Assembly: GCF_040869045.1 (NCBI RefSeq)
Contig: NC_090323.1
Location: 156,074,426 to 156,138,425 of the forward strand
Reading direction: 5' to 3'
Length of the DNA stretch: 64,000 nt
From: Eurosta solidaginis
Lineage: Eukaryota > Arthropoda > Insecta > Diptera > Tephritidae
Under the pieces are notes generated by a model that worked only from the letters and a program-made list of their open reading frames with translations, was not told the DNA's origin and ran no database searches. The number at the start of each line of letters is the position of its first letter. The stretch's first letter is position 1. This document shows, in pieces, positions 56,907 through 64,000 of this stretch. A program made the translations under genes and the position numbers.

Positions 56907-57786
56907 TGGATATTTTTCGTAAGCTAACAGATTTATTTATATTTATTTATAAATATGTATGAAAATTCTTACAATAAATGAATATAAAACAAATTAATAA
57001 ATTGTACGTCTGTTAATTATCGAGGACTGATCAAGCAGACGATTATCGTTGCCAAACCGGAAGAATGGAATGTAAAAGCAAAAAAGGAAAAAGTATGATA
57101 TTGTAACGAATTTACTGCAATTCCCCTTATTTGCAATCTTCTGCCAACGTTCGTATCGCTAAACTGTTGAATAAATAACTCCAATATTGAATAATGGAAA
57201 AATGGCCTTTATTAAAGTACTTCACAATAACACTTATACTTTGCAACGAATAGCTTGCTTAATAACCAAACTGATAGCTCAAATGAAACTGACTTTCAAA
57301 ATAATACTGCTATTGCTCGCTAGATATCGTCTTAATCGAAACTGATTATAGCGCCTCTATCGCTGGTGCTTTTATACTCTTTGATTTCCTCGTGGCATCT
57401 TCTAGGCGCCTCCAGAATTTACTTAGTTACCGCCATATAATTATAACTACAGATGCACGTATATAGCTTCTCATATGCGTGTATTTGTGAGCGACACTTC
57501 CACAATTACAATTGCGTACTTTTGGGAGCATCTCAGATAAGATATCTGCATGTGTTTGTGCATCTCTTCTCTGCTGCTTGTACGTACATATGTGTAGACA
57601 TAATGATTTATTCGTTTACGTACATACAAGTGTACCAGCTTGCTTCATTGTTGTTGTTGCTTTATTTACTTAGTATCAGACTAGTGATGGGAGTATCACT
57701 TAGTGTCACTAATATTCGCCACAATATGTTGACATTTGTATATTCACGGTGTTGCAACTGCGCATGTTTGGCACTAGCAGTGGCCA
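56907..57786 (-). repeat. 5' LTR of the gypsy element, split by a solo LTR
   Basis: The parts 56907-57101 and 57728-57786 match the uninterrupted 3' LTR (50309-50564) almost base for base. The interruption falls within AGTATGATATGTTGAC. The outer end is followed by (ATT)n at 57784-57803, and two bases of the expected terminal GGCCACA are lost. Confidence 0.85.
57102..57723 (-). mobile_element. Solo LTR nested in the gypsy 5' LTR
   Basis: The plus strand starts TGTAACGAATTTACTGC and ends CTAATATTCGCCACA, so it is minus-oriented. A 4-bp duplication ATAT flanks it (57098-57101 and 57724-57727). It belongs to the same broad family as the LTRs at 1959, 25652 and 28775 (shared AATGGCCTTTATTAAAGTAC) but differs in length and in the region after the TATA segment. 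Confidence 0.9.
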
Positions 57787-58620
57787 TTATTATTATTATT
57801 ATTACTAGCAGACCCGGCAGACGTTCTTCTGGTCTATCTGCATATATTTTAGTAAGCTTTTTCCGTCTAACTCTGGCCTCCCCCCTCTTCACTTTTTCTT
57901 AATCCTTTTACTCACTCCTCCCTCCGTATTTTTGTTTCATCTATCTCTATCTTCGTCTCACTCTATCTCTTTCTCTGTCTCCTTCTCCTTCCCTCTTTTC
58001 TCTTCTCTCAAGTTATTCTCATCCCTTATTGCCAATCTCAGAGGGTGGAATGTATTTTGTTCTAGTCGCATTCCGAGTTATAGTCCCAATCCGAGTCTTA
58101 GTCCCAGTCCTAGTCTTAATCCCAGTCACAGTCCGTCTCTGGTCTACTTCCTGAAAAAAAGGATCGTAAATACTAATATGTGTAGGCAAATTTATATACC
58201 AAATTTCAGGCAAATCGAATAGGACGTATATAACAGGTATGTGGGTATTATTAATTCATTTCTTTATTTCGGCTTCACATGCATATTTATCAGTTTTGCC
58301 AGGTTTATGCGACTAAATCGAATATCAGAATGAAAATTATTTTAAAGCTCTCAGCAGCAGCTTTCATTTGATATCCATATTACACACACATTCTAGGGAC
58401 ATCAACAGCTTCAATTTGATACCCATAGTAAAAACACATCCTACTGTTACCCTGATCCACGTTTTGGCCTATATCTCGAGACCCTAGTCACAAATAGGTA
58501 TGAAAATTACCCTGTACTAAAGCACTCACCAACAACTTTCATTTGTTATCCATATTGTATAAACACATTCTAGGGGTACCCGGGTATTGGCCTATGTTGT
58601 TAATTTGACAATCAAAATTG
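57787..58620. repeat. Decayed interspersed repeat beginning ACTAGCAGACCCGGCAGACG
   Basis: After (ATT)n comes TACTAGCAGACCCGGCAGACG, then a C+T-rich stretch (57880-58020) and repeated CAGTCC/GAGTC phrases. At 58330-58600 text such as TTTCATTTGATATCCATATT and AACACATTCTAGGG resembles the tandem-unit region of INE copies in minus orientation, strongly diverged. I cannot name the family. Confidence 0.35.
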
Positions 58621-58818
58621 AAAAAATAAGCTACGGTTTTTGAGGTTCCGTATTTGCCATGACGTACCAGATGCATAGCCGTATAACTTTTTGGCATTTT
58701 GTGTAAAAATACTAAACCAGTTTGCAAATGCAATGATGCTAGGCCATTTGCATAAAATCCTGAACTCCCTTATTTTGTTTGACCTTTCAGCCTCTCAGTG
58801 TAAGAGGAGCCTTTTAAT

Positions 58819-59031
58819 TTATTTAAGTATCTCTTCAGGTTTTCTTCTTGAAGGTCCTTTATGCTTATATAAATAACTTTCGCTGATGCTATTGTTGTCA
58901 GAAGTATAAACTATTTGACCCGTCTTTGCCCTGGGCATTAAATCCAGCATTGTCTGAAGTAATTTGTTTCCCAATTGATTAAGGTTTCCATAGTGTGTGT
59001 CTTTTAAAGCCCAAAGAAAGCTCTGGATCAC
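58819..59031 (-). other. Unidentified open frame of 70 codons
   Basis: The minus frame reads MIQSFLWALKDTHYGNLNQL and QTMLDLMPRAKTGQIVYTSD, with a normal-looking amino acid mix and no low complexity. I do not recognise it; it could be an exon remnant of a host gene or an element. No splice-site support was established. Confidence 0.25.
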
Positions 59032-59039
59032 AGAATGCG

Positions 59040-59950
59040 GCTAGAGGACCTTGCTTGGGGTAGAATTCCTTTGGAATCGATTCGTTTAACTTCGGCCCAC
59101 ATAGTTGATAAGTAGGTGACAAATGGATCAGTACAAAGCATACGGTTTCAGCTATTATTTCTATGGTTGCATAAGGAGGATTTTTTTAGAAAGCTGAGGT
59201 AGCGCTCAGTCAATCCATGGTCAAGTTAAGGTCCCACAAACGGCTGGAGGTGTTAGGACGACAACAGCTTTCTATGTCAAGATGGTGGGGAAGGAATGAG
59301 TGGCATGGCCAACGGTCGTCGCAGTGGAGGGATCAGCACGGCAGCTAAACGGCGGTAGGTAGTAGACGGCATACGGCTGTCGTAGTAGCGGAGGGATAAG
59401 CATCGGAGGGATCAACCCGGCGGTTTCGTAGAGGAGGGCTCGGCACGGCAGTGTGGCAGCAAAGACAACAGTTGGGAACGGAGCGCGTACCAGGGCGGAG
59501 ACGGAATGGAGTGATTACTGGTGATAGGTTGTACCTTTGCACCTGCTGGTTGTTCTTACAGGGGTTGTCGCCGGTGGTACAGGTGGGATCGGGAGAGTCG
59601 GGGACCTTTAAAAGACTGCGAGGACTGAATAAATGCTGGCTCCACCGCAGAACAACCCCGCCTCCTCTGCACGCTGGCTAAAAGGAGGTAGGGACTGTAA
59701 AAGCCAATTCTCGGTGGATCGATCAGTAAGAGGAGGGGAAGTGCACTTTAAAGGCACAGCGGTAGCCCCTTGTGCGCACGCTTCGGTTCATGGCTGAAGT
59801 CAGAGCTATAGAGAGAGGGTCGTGTGGTCGTTCGGACGACTGGCCAATCTTTACTAGCCCGAAGGTTCTCGTCCTGTCTTCCAGGCAAAGTGAAGGGTGA
59901 CTCGTGCCGCAACCGTATCTCCTTCTCACTAGCTAGCTAGTGGGAGCGGT
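59040..59950. other. Unidentified G+C-richer block
   Basis: Composition changes sharply from the flanks: GGAGGGATCAGCACGGCAG, CGGAGGGATCAACCCGGCGG and similar CGG-rich phrases recur two or three times between 59320 and 59460. At 59608 TTTAAAAGACTGCGAGG is followed by GAATAAATGC. No convincing protein frame spans it and it is not rRNA that I recognise. It might be an LTR or 5' UTR of an unclassified element, or a foreign insertion. Confidence 0.3.
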
Positions 59951-61900
59951 TTTATACCCACTATAGCAGATGTATGTTTTTTGAAATGCGAAAGTAAGCA
60001 ATAGCCTCTTCCAATGTTGCTACTTTGTTTGTTCAGCGACTATTAAAGGAGATATTATAATAAGATGTGAAGTGGTATAAAGTAGTGTACTGGCTTGAAA
60101 CGCAAAAGACCCCAGGCTAAAGTCATTGTACAAGTACAATCAAAATTACTTTAGAAAATTTATAGTCTTCTCCTGGCAGAGAGACGAAGGGAGTAAACTT
60201 TAATATGAGTTAAAGTCTTATCAAAGAAACTTTCCTCTTTGCAATGTTTTGGCATAGGAGAAATCAATCAGCAAAAGTTTTGATAAGACCTGAAAAACCT
60301 TTTGGCACATTCTCCGACCATTGAAGATACCTGGACATTCAACTTTGATCCCGATTTTGACTAAAAATGTGACATAATAGCTGCTGTTGGGGATTTTTTC
60401 GAAGGTGAAGATTATGAGTTTTTCTTAGGGAATTTTAAGTGTAGAGAAGAAATGGTCTGAATGTATAGACTTGTTTGGATACGTTTATTATCAGTGTGTT
60501 TATTATTGATTATCATACTTGTGGCTTGTCTCCTTAATGTGTTCTAAAATTTGTGAGAGCATTGAAAATCTTTGCCCATTTCCTATGCGAAATTGATTTG
60601 AGGCAAGGTCTTATTATAAGGCCTCAAACGAAGTAAACGGGAAATCTTGGGTATGTCTTATTTTCTATCATTGCCCACGCAATTTTTTCTAGGTTAATAA
60701 TTGTCAGATTGCATATATGTATGTATATGTATTTGACTTACTATATGAAAATACTTAGCACTTTTCTTTTGTTCCACATACATACATATTTTCTATTCTG
60801 CTAGTTGACTCCTTTGACCTCTCTCCCTTTTATGATAACCCAATTTGCCTTAAAATAGTGGCAGTATTATCCTTCGCCATTCTGGAAGGTGAAGAGGTCA
60901 GCCCAGGCATATTCAGAATGCAAGGTATCTCTAATGAAAGGCAAAAACAATGTTACTGGACATATAGATATATCTGTTTTAAACTCAGCGGTCTAAGTAA
61001 TTCAAAATGTAGGCAAGATCAAAGGCGGAGTTATTTCTTACGCTCCTAGAGGGGCTATGTTATGCATAAATATTTAAAATAAGTTGCTTAATTCGTCGGT
61101 GTATGGATTATGAAACCTGCTAGCGAGTTGTTCACCGTTCCTCCTCGACCAAATTAAAAAAGTTGAAATCGAACTCCAATAAAAGTCATTTGTCAATATG
61201 GGATATAACAAGTCCTTTTCAAAAAAATTTTTCATGTTTTTTTTTTGTACTTTGATGGTTGTAACTTCAACTGAAAATAGCTTGTCATGGCCGTTTGCTG
61301 TATGGTTATTTTTTTTTTCTTTTTATTTGCTTTTGAGTTTGCTACTTGACAGTTGGTTGATTGACAGTACGAGTTAAGTGCATTAAGTGGTATTGCTATG
61401 CATGTGGTTGTGTTTTTCCTATATATACTTACGTAGATATATACCTAGTTATATACTAAACCTATACAAAATTAATAAATATTTATTGTAGATGCCAAAA
61501 ACCACAGCTTTAAGTATACTTGATCAAAACTGAGCCTGTCGAAAGAATTAAGTTTTTGGAAGCTTTCTTTCAATATAAGATGCGAACTTCTTATGGTAAA
61601 AAGTTCGCTACTAGCTATGAAGAAGAAAAACTGGGTCCGTTCCCTGCAGAAAAATGGAAGACAGCCAAAAAAGCGAAAGTTTCGCACTGTTTCGGATTAT
61701 CTCCAAACTGCTGCTAATCGGATGCAGAGCGGATTGGTAGGTAGCCACGTTGTACCAACAGAGCTAAATTATGCACAGTAAGAACTAATAACGCATCTTA
61801 ATCACATGTTTCTTCTGAATAAGCTCCGTCAAACAGCTTTTGACTCTGAGCGCTTGCTAATCAATTTGGATCAAAAAAATACCATAAAATGTGGTCTGTG
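59951..61900. other. Anonymous A+T-rich stretch
   Basis: Two overlapping short plus frames near 61520-61780 contain Lys-rich text but no recognised domain. Nothing else was seen. Confidence 0.45.
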
Positions 61901-61904
61901 CCAC

Positions 61905-61990
61905 TGTGGTCCGCTGTGTTGTGGTGGCAGTGAGCTCGGTCAACCACACAGAAGGTCCTGAGTTCAAACCCCGGGAAACATACAAAAACT
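61905..61990 (+). mobile_element. tRNA-like segment, possible SINE head
   Basis: TGGCAGTGAGC (A-box-like, 61925-61935) and GAGTTCAAACC (B-box-like, 61960-61970) have pol III spacing, and the phrase AACCCCGGGAAACA follows. It is unlike the SINE candidates at 22920 and 39755. No full tRNA fold was found. Confidence 0.35.
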
Positions 61991-63330
61991 AGAAGAACGT
62001 TGCCATTAAAGTACTCCACATATTGGAAAATATCTCCTCCAGGATGTATAGCATCAAAATTTGACAATTATTTTTGGTATTGAGGATTCAACCCTCTAAG
62101 CAAGCCATCTTGGGACCTAACTTTGCTCAACCTATTTTAATCTAGGAATGTTTTATGCAGGACAAGCTAGTTACCAGCGACCATCAAGGCCAATATGATA
62201 GAAAACGTCAACGAGTTTTCTTCGGTGCCATAGCTACAACAATCAGATTACCAATAGGTTCAGGCAGCAGAAGCTGCATAGCAACCATACAACTTCAAAT
62301 TAGACCGATCTCAACGCTGTATGAATCCTAAGGACGTCCAAGTGAGCTGAGACCTATTAAGTTGCAGCTAAAAAAGTTTTCCAGTATATTAAGACCAGGG
62401 ATCTGCATTCCATATTGAAAGGACAATCAGTTTCAGCATTTGAGGAACCATGATTTAGACGTACTGAATGGATTTCCATTGAAATATAGCCCATTAAAAT
62501 CTCAATAAAAATTGATATATGCACCTTAGTAAATCCGGAAGACCACCTGCTATCTATATCGGCCTGAAGAATATCGTTACCATGCAAGAGGTAATATCTG
62601 TCCAGCGTTTTGTGGACTGACACGATGACAAAAGGTGCAAACCAAAGGTGATCAGCGTAGCTCCAAACTTCCTACAGCCATGTGAGTTAGCTCCAGTTAT
62701 AACCATGCAGGAGAAGAAATTTACCTGCCAATTATCTGCCATGGTTATATAAGTAAAATATCTTTGCTCAGTCCTGCCTCAAGGGAATGATTGAAATGAA
62801 ATTTGCTGTCTAAACTATCTGAGATAAAGTCAAAATTAATGGATGCTGAATTGCCCGAAATGGAAAAACCCATAACCCAAGACGAATCCTGTTCAGGGTT
62901 GCACCTGTAGAAATTAACCCCTTATTAGAATTGCCAAGGCCATCTGCGACATATGGCCACTGACCCTGAAATTTAGCTCAACCACGAGCTAGAGAAAAAA
63001 TACCCTTAAAGCGTATCTCTGCATATTTTTCTACCGATTGCGGCCAGTCCTCTGCAACATTTCAGTTGTTCAAAAGTTTATTAATGAATTAAATCAGACT
63101 CTTAAGCCAAGTAGTTATTTTTGGCTAGCACAGGCAGGGCATAGTTAAACGCCACTGTGGTGTCTGAAGAGTCTCTCAGCGCTAATGTCATGTGCTTTAG
63201 AGACCCATTTATTTGCTTTACAATCGAATGGAGAACCACTTCAATTAACTTGCATGCCTATCATAAAACGATCGGATGGCGATAGTAGACCTCGAGAGAT
63301 TCTGTTCCAAATGCTCAAATTCCAAGTAAA
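61991..63330. other. Anonymous stretch
   Basis: Two short minus frames (62357-62623 and 62554-62742) overlap but have no recognised motif. No repeat ends were seen. Confidence 0.45.
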
Positions 63331-64000
63331 AACAAGTAAGAAAGGCTAAGTTCGGGTGTAACCGAACATTACATACTCAGCTGAGAGCTTTGGAAACAAA
63401 ATAAGGGAAAATCACCATTTAGCAAAATGAACCTAGGGTAACCCTGAAATGTTTTTGTATGACATGGGTTTCAAATGGAAGGTAATAAAGAGTACTTTAA
63501 AAGGGAGTGGGCCTTTGTTCTATAGTTGGACGCCTTTTCGAGATATCGCTATAAAGGTGGTCCAGGGGTGACTCTAGAATGTGTGTTGTACGATATGGGT
63601 ATCAAATTAAAGGTGTTAATGAGTATTTTAAAAGGGAGTGGCCCTTAGTTCTATAGGTGGACGCCATTTCGAGATATCGCCATAAAGGTGGTCCAGGGGT
63701 GACTCTAGAATGTGTGTTGTACGATGTGGGTATCAAATGAAAGGTGTTAATGAGTATTTTAAAAGAGAGCGGGCCTTAGTTCTATGGGTGGGCGCCTTTT
63801 CAAGATATCGCCATAAAGGTGGACCAGAGGTGACTCTAGAATGTGTTTGTACGATATGGGTATCAAATTAAAGGTGTTAATGAGTATTTTAAAAGGGAGT
63901 GACCCTTAGTTCTATAGGTGGACGCCTTTTCGAGATATCGCCATAAAGGTAGTCCAGGGGTGACTCTAGAATGTGTCTGTGCGATAGGGGTATCAAATGA
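63331..64000 (+). repeat. INE-like repeat, copy 7, with 131-bp tandem units, cut by window end
   Basis: It begins AACAAGTAAGAAAGGC followed by AAGTTCGGGTGTAACCGAAC. The phrase AGATATCG recurs at 63541, 63672, 63803 and 63933, so the internal unit is 130-131 bases and at least four units lie before the window edge, more than in any other copy here. Confidence 0.75.

Larger units (their letters stand above)
50309..57786 (-). mobile_element. Ty3/gypsy LTR retrotransposon, host of two later insertions
   Basis: On the minus strand the order is 5' LTR (57786-56907), PBS-like TGGTGACCCCGG just inside it, gag remnant, protease, RT-RNase H, integrase, polypurine-like AAGGAAGGGAGTAA and 3' LTR (50564-50309). 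The integrase tail phrase SVDRLKPA and the protease style recall the CsRn1/Kabuki-like lineages (tentative). An RTE-type LINE splits pol and a solo LTR splits the 5' LTR. Without these inserts the element would be about 4 kb, short because of deletions in gag and RT. I could not fix a target duplication. Confidence 0.85.

Noticed and set aside
1..64000. CRISPR arrays, operons, riboswitches or bacterial features
   Set aside because: No regularly spaced repeats with unique spacers were seen and the content is that of a eukaryotic, repeat-rich region.

Overview
The window looks like intergenic or heterochromatic DNA of a higher fly (Diptera, Brachycera), plausibly a tephritid fruit fly. The reasons are the element mix (LOA-, R1-, RTE- and CR1-type LINEs, Ty3/gypsy elements, INE/mini-me-like repeats carrying (GTCC)n microsatellites, hAT- and Transib-like DNA elements), the A+T-rich background and one very short intron. 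No intact host gene was found. Almost everything recognisable is a transposable element, mostly broken and repeatedly nested. The species is an inference.

Layout. 1-9960: INE-like repeats, a solo LTR (1959-2506, target duplication GTAT) and a decayed LOA-type LINE on the minus strand (4551-8745). 9961-21385: a stack of insertions. An INE-like repeat is split by hAT-like element A (10219-20870, 8-bp duplication ATACATAC). A is split by a Transib-like element D (12242-20774, CACAGTG ends, CGCCG duplication). D is split by hAT-like B (12705-18836). B holds MITE C (12894-13467, duplication ATATTAAT) and a 1.1-kb (TTTAAC)n array, into which an R1-clade LINE with an open 2.4-kb reading frame is inserted (14687-17338). 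D also holds a 5'-truncated LOA copy (19306-20420).

21386-34531: mostly anonymous A+T-rich DNA, a tRNA-like SINE candidate, and a broken spliced gene of a multi-copy arthropod family (minus strand, 30081 down to about 24780). That gene is interrupted by an internally deleted Ty3/gypsy element with both LTRs (25652-29384, duplication ATAT). A full INE copy closes the region.

34532-49977: degraded R1 and LOA fragments, a (TTTTC)n microsatellite, a second SINE-like copy, a LOA copy split by a CR1/L2-type LINE (about 41196-43125), an INE copy carrying a 591-bp hAT MITE (44535-45125, duplication GATATGGG), another R1 remnant and a full INE copy.

49978-64000: a second Ty3/gypsy element on the minus strand (50309-57786). 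Its pol gene is split by an RTE-type LINE (52738-55496, 12-bp duplication) and its 5' LTR by a solo LTR (57102-57723, duplication ATAT). The intact 3' LTR preserves the empty site. Then come a decayed repeat, an unidentified G+C-richer block (59040-59950), anonymous DNA and the start of a further INE copy with 131-bp internal tandem repeats. The elements do not form a pathway. The value of the window is the order and chronology of insertion, readable from target duplications.
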